A stretch of 64,000 nt of DNA from Halictus rubicundus. Its lineage: Eukaryota; Arthropoda; Insecta; Hymenoptera; Halictidae. Within the stretch, counting starts at the first letter, position 1. The number at the start of each line of letters is the position of its first letter. This document shows, piece by piece, positions 25,081 through 37,204 of this stretch. The notes under the pieces are model-generated. The model saw only the letters and a list, made by a program, of their open reading frames with translations, searched no databases and was not told the origin of the DNA. The position numbers and the translations under genes are program-made. The stretch lies in the NCBI RefSeq assembly GCF_050948215.1, contig NW_027488704.1:1-64000 (forward strand), read 5' to 3'.

Positions 25081-27662
25081 CTATCCTATCCTCTATCATA
25101 TCCCATCCTCTATCCTATGCTATCCTATCCTATCCTCTATCGTATGCTCTGTCCTATCCTATCAACTATCCTATCCTATTCTCTATTCTATCCTATCCTC
25201 TATCCTATCCAATCCCCAATCCTATCCTCTATCCTATCCTATCCTCTGTCCTATCTTATCCTCTATCCTATCCTGTCCTCTATCCTAACCTATCCTCTAT
25301 CCTATCCTATCCTCTATCCTATCCTATCCTCTATCGTATCCTATCCTCTATCCTAACCTATACTCTATCCTATCTTATCCTCTATCGTGTCCTATCCTCT
25401 ATGGTATCCTATACTCTATCCTATCCCATCCTCTATCCTATCCTCTATCCTATCCTATCCTCTATCCTATCCTCTATCCTATCCAATCCTCTATCCTATC
25501 CTCTATCCTATCCTATACTCTATCCTATCCTATCCTCTATCGTATCCTATCCTCTATCCTATCCTGTCCTCTATCCTATCCTATCCTCTATCCTATCCTA
25601 TCCTCTATCCTATCCCATCCTCAATCCTATCCTTTCCTCTATCCTATAATCTATCCTACCCTATCCTCTTACTTATCCTATCCTCTATCCTATCCTATCC
25701 TCTATCCTATCCGATCCTCTATCCTATACTATCCTCTATCCTATCCTATCCTCAATCCAATCCTATCCTCTATCCTATCCTATCCTCTATCCTATCCAAT
25801 CCCCTATGTTATCCTCTACCCTATCCTATCCTCTATCCTATCCTATCCTCTATCCTATCCTATCCTCTATCCAATCCTATCCTCAATTCTATCCTATCCT
25901 CTATCCTATAATATCCTCTATCCTATCCTATCCTATCCTCTATTATATCCTCTATCCTATCCTCAATCCTATCCTATCCTCAATCCTAACCTATCCTCTA
26001 TCATATCCTATCCTCTATCGTATCCTACCCTCTATCCTATCCAATCCCCTATATAATCCCCTATCCTATCCTCTATCCTATCCTATCCTCTATCCTATCC
26101 TATCCTTTATCCTGTCGAATCCCCTATCCTTTCGTCTATCCAATCCTATCCTCAATCCTATCCTATCCTCTATCCTATAATATCCTCTATCGTATCCTAT
26201 CCACTATCCTATCCTATCCTCTATCATATCCTATCCTCTTATAGTATCCTATCCTCTATCCTATCCTCTATCCTATCCTATCCTCTATCCTATCCAATCT
26301 CATATCCCATCCAATCCTCTACCCTATGCTATCCTCTATCCTATCCTATCCTCAATCCTATCCTATCCTCTATCCTATCCTATCCTCTATCATAACCTAT
26401 CCTCTATCCTATCCTCTATCCTATCCTATCCTCCATCCTATCCAATCTCATATCCTATCCTATCCTCTATCCTATCCTATCCTTTATCCTGTCGAATCCC
26501 CTATCCTATCCTTTATCCTGTCGAATCCCCTATCCTTTCGTCTATCCAATCCTATCCTCAATCCTATCCTATCCTCTATCCTATAATATCCTCTATCGTA
26601 TCCTATCCACTATCCTATCCTATCCTCTATCCTATCCTATCCTCATTTCTATCCTATCCTCTGTCCTATCCTATCCTCAATTCTATCCTATCCTCAATCC
26701 TATCGTATCCTCTATCCTATCCTATCCTCTATCCTATCCAATCCTCTATCCTATCCTCTATCCTATCCTATCCTCAATCCTATCCTATTCTCTATCCTAT
26801 CCTATCCTCTATCCTATCCTATCCTCTATCGTATGCCCTATCCTATCCCATCCTCCATCCTCTCCGATCCCCTATCCAATCCTCTATCCTATCCTATCCA
26901 CTATCATATCCTATCCTCAATCCTATCCTATCCTCTATCCTATCCTATCATCTATCCTATCCTATCCTCTATCCTATCCTATCCTCTATACTATCCTAAT
27001 CTCTATCCTATCAATACCCTATCCAATCCTCTATCCTATCCTATCCTCTATCCTATCCAATTCTCTATCCTATCCTATCCTCTATCCAATCCTATCCTGA
27101 ATTCTATCCTATCCTCTATCCTATAATATCCTCTATCCTATCCTATCCTATCCTCTATCCTATCCTCTATCCTATCCTCAATCCTATCCTATCCTCAATC
27201 CTAACCTATCCTCTATCCTATAATATCCTCTATCGTATCCTATCCACTATCCTATCCTATCCTCTATCCTATCCTATCCTCATTTCTATCCTATCCTCTG
27301 TCCTATCCTATCCTCAATCCTATCCTATCCTCAATCCTATCCTATCCTCAATCCTATCCTATCCTCTATCCTATCCTATCCTCTATCCTATCCAATCCTC
27401 TATCCTATCCTCTATCCTATCCTATTCTCTATCCTATCCTATCCTCTATCCTATCCTATCCTCTATCGTATGCCCTATCCTATCCCATCCTCCATCCTAT
27501 CCAATCCCCTATCCTATCCTCTATCCTATCCTATCCTCTACCCTATAATATCATGTATCCTATCCCATTCTCTATCCTATCCTATCCTCCATCATATCCT
27601 ATACCTCTATCCTATCCTATCCTCTATCCTATCCTATCCTATCCTTTATCCTGTCGAATCCC
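24907..27662 (+). repeat. Cassette N family (CCTTTATCCTGTCGAATCCC)
   Basis: Copies start at about 24,907, 25,010, 26,104, 26,481, 26,510 and 27,643, most followed by CTTTCGTCTATCC. I saw no copy outside 24.9-27.7 kb. It is the signature of the first part of domain 2. Confidence 0.82.
25081..25700. repeat. Block with CTATGCTATCC, CTATCGTGTCC and T cassette, longer copy at 31,841
   Basis: This block aligns with 31,841-32,750 in three steps: offset 6,757 bp at the start, 6,910 bp from about 25,254, and 7,079 bp from about 25,401. The two steps, 153 bp (exactly nine monomers) and 169 bp, are extra material in the later copy. The middle part (TATCTTATCC to CTATCGTGTCC) also recurs near 38,580-38,730. 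Confidence 0.8.
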
Positions 27663-27925
27663 CTATCCTTTCGTCTATCCAATCCTATCCTCAATCCTAT
27701 CCTATCCTCTATCCTATAATATCCTCTATCGTATCCAATCCACTATCCTATAATATCCTCTATCGTATCCTATCCACTATCCTATCCTATCCTCTATCCT
27801 ATCCTATCCTCATTTCTATCCTATCCTCTGTCCTATCCTATCCTCAATCCTAACCTCTCCTCAATCCTATCCTATCCTCTATCCCATCCAATGCTCTACC
27901 CTATGCTATCCTCTATCCTATCCTA
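25701..27925. repeat. N-cassette-rich mosaic of domain 2
   Basis: Four N cassettes (about 26,104, 26,481, 26,510 and 27,643), most followed by CTTTCGTCTATCC, mark this stretch. Most are followed by CTATAATATCC and CTATCGTATCC. The two at 26,481 and 26,510 are 29 bp apart, a local duplication of 12 plus 17 bp. Rare spellings include TATATAATCCCC (about 26,050) and CTCTTATAGTATCC (about 26,238). The D cassette at 27,541 has TCATG for CCATG. Order is irregular and I could not define one unit. Confidence 0.7.
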
Positions 27926-28465
27926 TCCTCAAACCTATCTTTTCCTCAATCCTATCCAATCCCCTATCCTACCCTCTATCCGATCCTATCCTCTATTACA
28001 TCCTATCCTCGATCCTATCCTATCCTCTATCCTATCCTATCTTCTATCCTATCCTATCCTCTATCCTATCATATCCTCTATCCTATCATATCCTCTATCC
28101 TATCCTATCCTCTATCGTATCCTATCCTCTATCCCATTCTATCCTCTTTCCTATCCCATCCTCTATCCCATCCAATCCTCAATCCTATCCTATCCACTAT
28201 CCTATCCTATCCTCTATCCTATAGTATCCTCTATCCTATCCTATCCTCTATCCTATCCTATCCTCCATCCTATCCTATCCTCCATCCTATCCAATCCCCT
28301 ATCCTATCCTCAATCCTATCCTATCCTCATTCCTATCCTATCCTCAATCCTATCGTGTCCTCTATCCTATAGTATCCTCTATCCTATCCTATCCTCTATC
28401 CTATCCTATCCTCTATCCTATCCTATCCTCTATCCTATCCTATCCTCTATCCTATCCAATCCCCT
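27926..28465. repeat. Copy of the CTATTACATCC / cassette A block (3,469-bp spacing)
   Basis: The first ~390 bp repeat 24,461-24,840. Cassette A is at 28,263. The copy then continues into CTCATTCC and B as in domain 1 (with CGTGTCC for CGTATCC), whereas the earlier copy switches to N cassettes. The different 3' partners show that recombination joined the block to two backgrounds. Confidence 0.77.
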
Positions 28466-29454
28466 ATGTTATCCCATCCTCAATCCTATCCTTTCCTCTA
28501 TCCTATCTTCTATCCTATCCAATCCTCTATCCTCTCCTCTATCCTATCCTATCCTCTACCCTATAATACCATGTATCCTATCCTATTCTCTATCCTATCC
28601 TATCCTATCCTCTATCTTATGCTCTACCCTATCCTATCAACTATCCTATCCTATCGTCAATCCTATCCTATCCTCTATCCTATCCTATTCTCTATTCTAT
28701 CCTTTCCTCTATGCTACCCTATCCTCTATCCTATTCTATCCTCTATCCTATCTATATTCTATCCAATCCTATTCTCTATCCTATCCTTTCCTCTATAATA
28801 TCGTATCTTCTCTCGTATCCTATCCTCTATTCTATCCTATTCTCTACCTATCCTATCCTCAATCCTATTCTATCCTCTATCCTGTCCTATTCTCTATCCT
28901 ATCCTTTCCTCTATAATATCGTATATTCTATCGTATCCTATCCTCTATCCTATCCTATTCTCTGTCCTATCCTATTCTCTATCATATCCTATCCTCTGTC
29001 CTATCCTATTCTCTATCCTATCCTTTCCACTATAATATCGTATCTTCTATCGTATCCTATCCTCTATCCTATCCTATCCTCTATCCTATCCTATCCTCTA
29101 TCATATCCTATACTCTATCCTATCCTATCCTCTATCCTATCCTATCCTCTATCCTATCCAATCCAGTATCCTATCCTCTGTCCTATCCTATTCTCTATCC
29201 TATCCTTTCCACTATAATATCGTATCTTCAATCGTATCCTATCCTCTATCCTATCCTATCCTCTATCCTATCCTATCCTCTATCCTATCCTATCCTCTAT
29301 CCTACCCTATCCTCTATCGTATCCTATCCTCTATCATATCCTATCCTCTATCCTATCCTATCCTCTATCCTATCCTATCCTCTATCCTATCCTATCCTCT
29401 ATCCTATCCTATCCTCTATCCTATCCTATCCTCTATTCTATCCTATCCTCTATC
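28466..29454. repeat. D and P cassette block of domain 2, copied at 37.2 kb
   Basis: D (28,569) is followed by CTATCTTATGCTC, CTATGCTACCC, CTATCTATATTC and a cluster of P cassettes (about 28,793, 28,912, 29,033, 29,214). The part from about 28,500 to 28,950 recurs at 37,235-37,700 (offset about 8,734 bp), and the part from 28,687 recurs at 30,206. CTATCTATATTC is a pentamer-truncated junction that serves as a good tag. Confidence 0.78.
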
Positions 29455-30205
29455 CTATCCAATCTCATATACTATCCAATCTCATATTCTATCCTATCCT
29501 CTATCATATCCTATCATCTATCGTATCCTATCTTCTATCCTATCCAATCCTCTATCCTATCCTCAATCCTATTCTATCCTCTATCCTATCCTATCCTCTA
29601 TGCTATCCTATCCTCTATCCTATCCTATCCTCTATCCTATCTATCCTCAATCCAATCCTATCTTCTATCCTATCCTATCGTCTATCCTATCCTATCCTCT
29701 ATCCTATCCAATCCCCTATCCTATCCTCTACCCTATAATACCATGTATCCTATCCTCTTCTCCATCCTATCCTATCCTATCCTCTATCGTTTGCTCTATC
29801 CTATCCTATCAACTATCCTATCCTATCCTCTATCATATCCTATCATCTATCGTATCCTATCTTCTATCCTATCCAATCCTCTATCCTATCCTCAATCCTA
29901 TTCTATCCTCTATCCTATCCTATCCTCTATCCTATAATACCATGTATCCTATCCTCTTCTCCATCCTATCCTATCCTATCCTCTATCGTTTGCTCTATCC
30001 TATCCTATCAACTATCCTATCCTATCCTCAATCTTATCCTATCCTCTATCATATCCTATACTCTATCCTATCCTATCCTCTATCCTATCCTATCCTCTAT
30101 CCTATCCAATCCAGTATCCTATCCTCTATACTATCCTATTCTCTATCCTATCCTTTCCTCTATAATATCGTATCTTCTATCGCATCCTATCCTCTATCCT
30201 ATCCT
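29455..30205. repeat. 1,202-bp HOR, first copy of its conserved 750-bp core
   Basis: The segment runs from ATCTCATATACTATCC through a pair of D cassettes 199 bp apart (29,741 and 29,940), each followed by TCTTCTCCATCC and GTTTGCTC, to a P cassette with TATCGCATCC. The same series follows at exactly 1,202 bp. The D pair recurs again at 37,977 and 38,176. Confidence 0.85.
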
Positions 30206-30656
30206 ATTCTCTATTCTATCCTTTCCTGTATGCTACCCTATCCTCTATCCTATTCTATCCTCTATCCTATCTATCTTCTATCCAATCCTATTCTCTATCC
30301 TATCCTTTCCTCTATAATATCGTATCTTCTCTCGTATCCTATCCTCTATTCTATCCTATCCTCTATCCTATCCTATCCTCAATCCTATTCTATCCTCTAT
30401 CCTGTCCTATTCTCTATCCTATCCTTTCCTCTATAATATCGTATATTCTATCGTATCCTATCCTCTATCCTATCCTATTCTCTGTCCTATCCTATTCTCT
30501 ATCATATACTATCCTCTGTCCTATCCTATTCTCTATCCTATCCTTTCCACTATAATATCGTATCTTCTATCGTATCCTATCCTCTATCCTATCCTATCCT
30601 CTATCCTATCCTATCCTCTATCCTATCCTATCCTCTATCCTATCCTATCCTCTATC
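30206..30656. repeat. P-cassette spacer of the 1,202-bp HOR
   Basis: This 450-bp piece repeats 28,687-29,090: CTGTATGCTACCC (CTCTATGCTACCC in the other copy), TATCTATCTTC and three or four P cassettes (about 30,310, 30,432, 30,553). It therefore comes from a different parent block than the D pair on either side of it. Confidence 0.75.
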
Positions 30657-31407
30657 CTATCCAATCTCATATACTATCCAATCTCATATTCTATCCTATC
30701 CTCTATCATATCCTATCATCTATCGTATCCTATCTTCTATCCTATCCAATCCTCTATCCTATCCTCAATCCTATTCTATCCTCTATCCTATCCTATCCTC
30801 TATGCTATCCTATCCTCTATCCTATCCTATCCTCTATCCTATCTATCCTCAATCCAATCCTATCTTCTATCCTATCCTATCGTCTATCCTATCCTATCCT
30901 CTATCCTATCCAATCCCCTATCCTATCCTCTACCCTATAATACCATGTATCCTATCCTCTTCTCCATCCTATCCTATCCTATCCTCTATCGTTTGCTCTA
31001 TCCTATCCTATCAACTATCCTATCCTATCCTCTATCATATCCTATCATCTATCGTATCCTATCTTCTATCCTATCCAATCCTCTATCCTATCCTCAATCC
31101 TATTCTATCCTCTATCCTATCCTATCCTCTATCCTATAATACCATGTATCATATCCTCTTCTCCATCCTATCCTATCCTATCCTCTATCGTTTGCTCTAT
31201 CCTATCCTATCAACTATCCTATCCTATCCTCAATCTTATCCTATCCTCTATCATATCCTATACTCTATCCTATCCTATCCTCTATCCTATCCTATCCTCT
31301 ATCCTATCCAATCCAGTATCCTATCCTCTATACTATCCTATTCTCTATCCTATCCTTTCCTCTATAATATCGTATCTTCTATCGCATCCTATCCTCTATC
31401 CTATCCA
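30657..31407. repeat. 1,202-bp HOR, second copy of its 750-bp core
   Basis: The D pair is at 30,943 and 31,142. The only clear difference I saw from the first copy within the D pair is CATGTATCATATCC at 31,142 where the first copy has CATGTATCCTATCC. Homology stops after TATCGCATCC, where this copy goes into CCAATCTCATATATTATCC. Confidence 0.84.
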
Positions 31408-31840
31408 ATCTCATATATTATCCTATCTTCTATCATATCGTATCCTCTATCGTATCCTATCTTGTATCCTATCCAATCGTCTATCCTATCCTCAATCCTA
31501 TCCTATCCTCTATCCTATCCAATCCTCTATCCTATTCTATCCTCTATTCTATCCTATCCTCAATCCAATCCTATCCTCTATCCTATCCTATCCTCTATCC
31601 AATCCTATCCTCTATCCTATCCTATCCTATCCTCTATCGTATCCTATCCTCTATCCTATCCAATCCTCTATCCTATCCTCTATCCTATCCTATCCAATCC
31701 TCTATCCTATCCTCAATCCTATCCTATCCTTTATCCTATAATACCATGTATCCTATCCTATTCTCCATCCTATCCTATCCTATCCTCTATCGTATGCTCT
31801 ATCCTATCCTATCAACTATCCTATCCTATCCTCAATCCTA
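31408..31840. repeat. Domain 2 monomers with one D cassette
   Basis: TATATTATCC and CTTGTATCC variants are followed by mostly regular monomers, then D at 31,744 followed by TTCTCCATCC, GTATGCTC and CAACTATCC. No close tandem partner was found for the first part. Confidence 0.7.
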
Positions 31841-32935
31841 TCCTATCCTCTATCATATCCCATCCTCTATCCTATGCTATCCTATCCTATCCCCTATCGT
31901 ATGCTCTATCCTATCCTATCAACTATCCTATCCTATTCTCTATTCTATCCTATCCTCTATCCTATCCAATCCCCTATCCTATCCTCTATCCTATCCTATT
32001 CTCTATCCCATCCTTTCCTCTATAATATCGTATCTTCTATCGCTCCTATCCTCTATCCTATCCTATCCTCTATCCTATCCTGTCCTCTGTCCTACCCTAT
32101 CCTCTATCCTATCCTATCCTCTATCCAATCCTATCCTCTATCCTATCCTATCCTCTATCCTATCTTATCCTCTATCCTATCCTGTCCTCTATCCTAACCT
32201 ATCCTCTATCCTATCCTATCCTCTATCGTATCCTATCCTCTATCCTAACCTATACTCTATCCTATCTTATCCTCTATCGTGTCCTATCCTCTATCCTGTC
32301 CTGTCCTCTATCCTATTCTATCCTCTATCCTATTCTATCCTCTATCCTATCCTATCCTCAATCCAATCCTATCCTCTATCCTATCCTATCCTCTATCTTA
32401 TCCTGTCCTCTATCGTATACTATCCTCTATCCTATCCTACCCTCTATCCAATCCTATCCTCTATCCTATCCTATCCTCTATGGTATCCTATCCTCTATCC
32501 TATCCCATCCTCTATCCTATCCTCTATCCTATCCTATCCTCTATCCTATCCTCTATCCTATCCAATCCTCTATCCTATCCTCTATCCTATCCTATAATCT
32601 ATCCTATCCTATCCTCTATCGTATCCTATCCTCTATCCTATCCTGTCCTCTATCCTATCCTATCCTCTATCCTATCCTATCCTCTATCCTATCCCATCCT
32701 CAATCCTATCCTTTCCTCTATCCTATAATCTATCCTACCCTATCCTCTTACTTATCCTATCCTCTATCCTATCCTATCCTCTATCATATCCTATTCTCTA
32801 TCCTATCCTTTCCTCTATCCTATCCTATCCTCTATCCTATCCTCTATCCTATCCTATCCTCTATCCTATCCTATCCTCTATCCTATCCTATACTCTATCC
32901 TATCCTATCCTCTATCGTATCCTATCCTCTATCCT
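31841..32935. repeat. Longer copy of the 25.1-kb block
   Basis: It carries the CTATGCTATCC start (31,874), CTATCGTGTCC (about 32,277), ATGGTATCC (32,480) and TCTTACTTATCC (about 32,745) of 25,081-25,700. The extra material is a P cassette stretch near 32,020-32,050 and CTGTCCTGTCC monomers near 32,295. TATCGCTCC near 32,040 is a TATCGCATCC that has lost two bases. Confidence 0.8.
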
Positions 32936-33430
32936 ATCTTGTCCTCTATCCTATCGAATCCTCTATCCTATTCTATCCTCTATCCTATCCTATCCTCAAT
33001 ACAATCCTATCCTCAATACAATTTTATTCTCTATCCTATCCATTCCTCTATAATATCGTATCTTCTATCGCATCCTATCCTCTATCATATCCTATCCTTT
33101 ATCCTATCCAATCTCATATATTATCCTATCCTCTATCATATCCTATCCTCCATCGTATCCTATCTTCTATCCTATCCAATCCTCTATCCTATCCTCAATC
33201 CTATCCTATCCTCTATCCTATCCTATCCTCTATGCAATCCTATCCTCTATCCTATTCTATCCTCTATCCTATCCAATCCCCTATCCTATCCTCTATCCTC
33301 TCCTATCCTCTACCCCATAATACCATGTATCCTATCCTATTCTCCATCCTATCCTATCCTATCCTCTTTCGTATGCTCTATCCTATCCTATCAACTATCC
33401 TATCCTATCCTCAATCCTATCCTATCCTCT
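32936..33430. repeat. K-P-D block shared with 18.0 and 23.6 kb
   Basis: CTCAATACAATCC, CATTCCTCTATAATATCG, TATATTATCC, CTATGCAATCC and D in the CCCCATAATACC form (33,323) appear in the same order as at about 18,050-18,430 and 23,650-24,030, roughly 15 and 9.4 kb away. CTCAATACAAT occurs twice in a row here (about 32,996 and 33,013), a 17-bp step, so one K monomer has been duplicated. Confidence 0.82.
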
Positions 33431-35040
33431 ATCATATCCCATCCTCTATCCTATCCTATCCTCTATCTTATCCTATCCTCTATCCTATCCTATCCTCTAT
33501 CCTATCCTATCCTCTATCCTATCCAATCCTCTATCCTATTCTATCCTCTATCCTATCCTATCCTCAATCCAATCCTATCCTCTTATTAAACCTATCCTCT
33601 ATCTTATCCTATCCTCTATCCAATCCTATCCTCTATCCTATCCTATCCTCTATCGTATCCTGTCCTCTATCGTATACTATCCTCTATCCTATCCTACCCT
33701 CTATCCAATCCTATCCTCTATCCTATCCTGTCCTCTATCCTATCCTATCCTCTATCCTATCCTATCCTCAATCCAATCCTATTCTCTATTCTATTCTATC
33801 CTCTATCCTATCCTATCCTCTATCCTATCCAATCCCCTATCCTATCCTCTATCATATCCTATTCTCTATCATATCCTTTCCTCTATCCTATCCTATCCTC
33901 TATCCTATCCTCTATCCTATCCTATCCTCTATCCTATCCTATCCTCTATCCTATCCTATACTCTATCCTATCCTATCCTCTATCCTATCCTATCCTCTAT
34001 CGTATCCTATCCTCTATCCTATCCAATCCTCTATCCTATCCTCTATCCTATCCTATCCTCTATCCTATCCTATACTCTATCCTATCGTATCCTCTATCCT
34101 ATCCTATCCTCTGTCGTATGCTCTAACGTATCCTATCCACTATCGTATGCTATATCGTATCCTATCCTCTATCGTATCCAATCCCCTATCCTATCCTCTA
34201 TCCTCTCCTATACTCAATCCAATCCTATCCTCTATCCTATCCAATCCTCTATCCTATCCTCTATCTTATCCTATCCTCTATCCTATTCAATCCTCTATCC
34301 TATCCTCTATCCTATCCTATCCTCTACCCTATCCTATCCTCTATCCTATCCTATACTCTATTCTATCCTATCCTCTATCCTATCCCATCCTCAATCCTAT
34401 CCTTTCCTCTATCCTATAATCTATCCTATCCTATCCTCTTACTTATCCTATCCTCTATCCTATCCTATCCTCTATCCTATCCGATCCTCTATCCTATACT
34501 ATCCTCTATCCTATCCTATCCTCAATCCAATCCTATCCTCTATCCTATCCTTTCCTCTATCCTATCCTATCCTCTATCCTATCCTATCCTCTATCCTATC
34601 CAATCCCCTATCCTATCCTCTATCCTATCCTATTCTCTATCCTATCCTTTCCTCTATAATATCGTATCTTCTATCGCATCCTATCCTCTATCAAATCCTA
34701 TCCTCTATCCTATCCAATCTCATATATTATCCTATCCTCTATCATATCCTAATCCTCTATCGTATCCTCAATCCTATCCTATCCTCTATCCTATCCTATC
34801 CTCTATGCTATCCTATCCTCTATCCTATTCTATCCTCTATCCTATCCAATCCCCTATCCTATCCTCTATCCTCTATTATCCTCTACCCCATAATACCATG
34901 TATCCTATCCTATTCTCCATCCTATCCTATCCTATCCTCTATCGTATGCTCTATCCTATCCTATCAACTATCCTATCCTATCCTCAATCCTATCCTATCC
35001 TCTATCATATCCCACCCTCTATCCTATCCTATCCTATCCT
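33431..35040. repeat. Regular monomers with scattered T, P and D cassettes
   Basis: Long stretches are near-consensus 17-mers. Landmarks are CTTATTAAACC (about 33,582, the most aberrant monomer of this block), the first GTATGCTATATCG (34,145), TCTTACTTATCC (about 34,437), a P cassette near 34,655 and D in the CCCCATAATACC form (34,896). TCCTAATCCTC near 34,750 is a one-base insertion. Confidence 0.72.
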
Positions 35041-36510
35041 ATCCTCTATCCTATCCTATCCTCTATCGTATGCTATATCGTATCCTATCCTCTATCGTAT
35101 GCTATATCGTATCCTATCCTCTATCGTATCCAATCTCCTATCCTATCCTCTATCGTATGCTACATCGTATCTTATCCTCTATCGTATCCAATCTCCTATC
35201 CTATCCTCTATCCTCTCCTATCCTCAATCCAATCCTATCCTCTATCGTATCCTATCCTCTATCCTATCCAATCCTCTATCCCATTCTATTCTCTATCCTA
35301 TCCTATCCTCAATCCAATCCTATCCTCTATCCTATCCTATACTCTATCCTATCCTATCCTCTATCGTATCCTATCCTCTATCCTATCCTGTCCTCTATCC
35401 TATTCTATTCTCTATCCTATCCTATCCTCAATCCAATCCTATCCTCTATCCTATCCTATACTCTATCCTACCCTATCCTCTATCCTATCCAATCCCCTAT
35501 CCTATCCTCTATCCTATCCTACCCTCTATCCTATCCTATCCTCTATCGTATGCTATATCGTATCCTATCCTCTATCGTATCCAATCCCCTATCCTATCCT
35601 CTATCCTCTCCTATACTCAATCCAATCCTATCCTCTATCCTATCCTATCCTCTATCGTATCCTATCCTCTATCCTATCCAATCCTCTATCCCATTCTATC
35701 CTCTATCCTATCTTATCCTCAATCCGATCCTATCCTCTATCCTATCCTATACTCTATCCTATCCTATCCTCTATCGTATCCTATCCTCTATCCTATCCTG
35801 TCCTCTATCCTATCCTATCCTATCCTCTATCCTATCCCATCCTCAATCCTATCCTTTCCTCTATCCTATAATCTATCCTATCCTATCCTCTCACTTATCC
35901 TATCCTCTATCCTATCCTATCCTCTACCCTATCCAATCCTCTATCCTACCCTCTATCCTATCCTATCCTCTATCCTATCCTATTCTCTACCCTATCCTAT
36001 CCTCTATCGTATCCTATCCTCTATCGTATGCTCTATCCTACCCTATCCTCTATCCTATCCAATCCCCTATCCTATCCTCTATCCTATCCTATCATCTATC
36101 CTATACTATCCTCTATCGTATGCTATATCGTATTCTGTCCACTATCGTATGCTGTATCGTATCCTATCCTCTATCGTATCCGATCCTCAAGCCTATACTA
36201 TCCTCTATCCTATCCTATCCTGTATCCTATCCTATCCTCTATCCTATCCTATCCTCTATCGTATCCTATCCTCTATCCTATCCAATCCTCTATCCCATTC
36301 TATCCTCTATCCTATCCTATCCTCAATCCGATCCTATCCTCTATCCTATCCTATTCTCTATCCTATCCTGTCCTCTATCCTATCCTATCCGCTATCCTAT
36401 CCTATCCTCTATCCTATCCTACCCTCAATGCTATCCTATCCTCTATCCTATCGTATCCTCTATCCAATCCTATGCTCTATCCTATCCTCTATCCTATCCT
36501 TTCCTCTATA
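35041..36510. repeat. GTATGCTATATCG cassette cluster
   Basis: GTATGCTATATCG or a one-base variant occurs at 35,068, 35,097, 35,156, 35,548, 36,118 and 36,148, most followed by CTATCGTATCCAATC, and the longer ones by CTCTCCTATACTC or CTCTCCTATCCTC. Copies at 35,068 and 35,097 are 29 bp apart (12 plus 17). This stretch largely lacks the stop-bearing D, E and B cassettes, which is why the longest open frames of the window sit here. TCTCACTTATCC near 35,890 is a T cassette with one change. Confidence 0.77.
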
Positions 36511-37204
36511 ATATCGTATCTTCTATCGTATCCTATCCTCTATCCTATCCTATTCTCTATCCTATCCTATCCTCTATCATATCCTATCCTCTATCCTATG
36601 CTATCCTCTATCCTATCCTATCCGCTATCCTATCTTACCCTCTATCCTATCCTATCCTCTATCCTATCCTATCCTCTATCGTATGCTGGATCCTATCCTA
36701 TCCTCTATCCTATCCTATCCTTAATCCTATCCTATCCTCTATCATATACTATCCTCTATCCTATATTATCCTCTATCCTATCCTATCCTCTATCCTATAT
36801 TATCCTCTATCCTATCCTGTCCTCTATTCTATCCTATCCTCTATCTTATCCTATCCACTATCCTATCTTATCCTCTATCCTATCCTATCCTCTATCCTAT
36901 CCTATCCTCTATCGTATCCGATCCTCAATCCTATACTATCCTCTATCCTATCCTATCCTGTATCCTATCCTATCCTCTATCCTATCCTATCCTCTATCCT
37001 ATCCAATCTCATATCCTATCCTATCCTCTATCATGTCCTATCCTCTATCGTATCCTATCGTCTATCCTATCCAATCCTCTATCCTATCCTCAATCCTATC
37101 CTATCCTCTATCCTATCCTATCCTCTATCCTATCCTATCCAATCTCATATCCTATCCAATCTCATATCCTATCCTATCCTCTATCATATCCTATCCTCTA
37201 TCGT
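36511..37204. repeat. Near-consensus monomers with CGCTATCC and TATATTATCC variants
   Basis: The segment opens with a P cassette and continues with regular 17-mers. Tags are CCGCTATCC (about 36,622), GTATGCTGGATCC (about 36,683, two unusual G), CTATATTATCC repeated near 36,762 and 36,796, and CTCATATCC repeated near 37,145 and 37,162. No tandem partner of the whole block was found. Confidence 0.68.
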
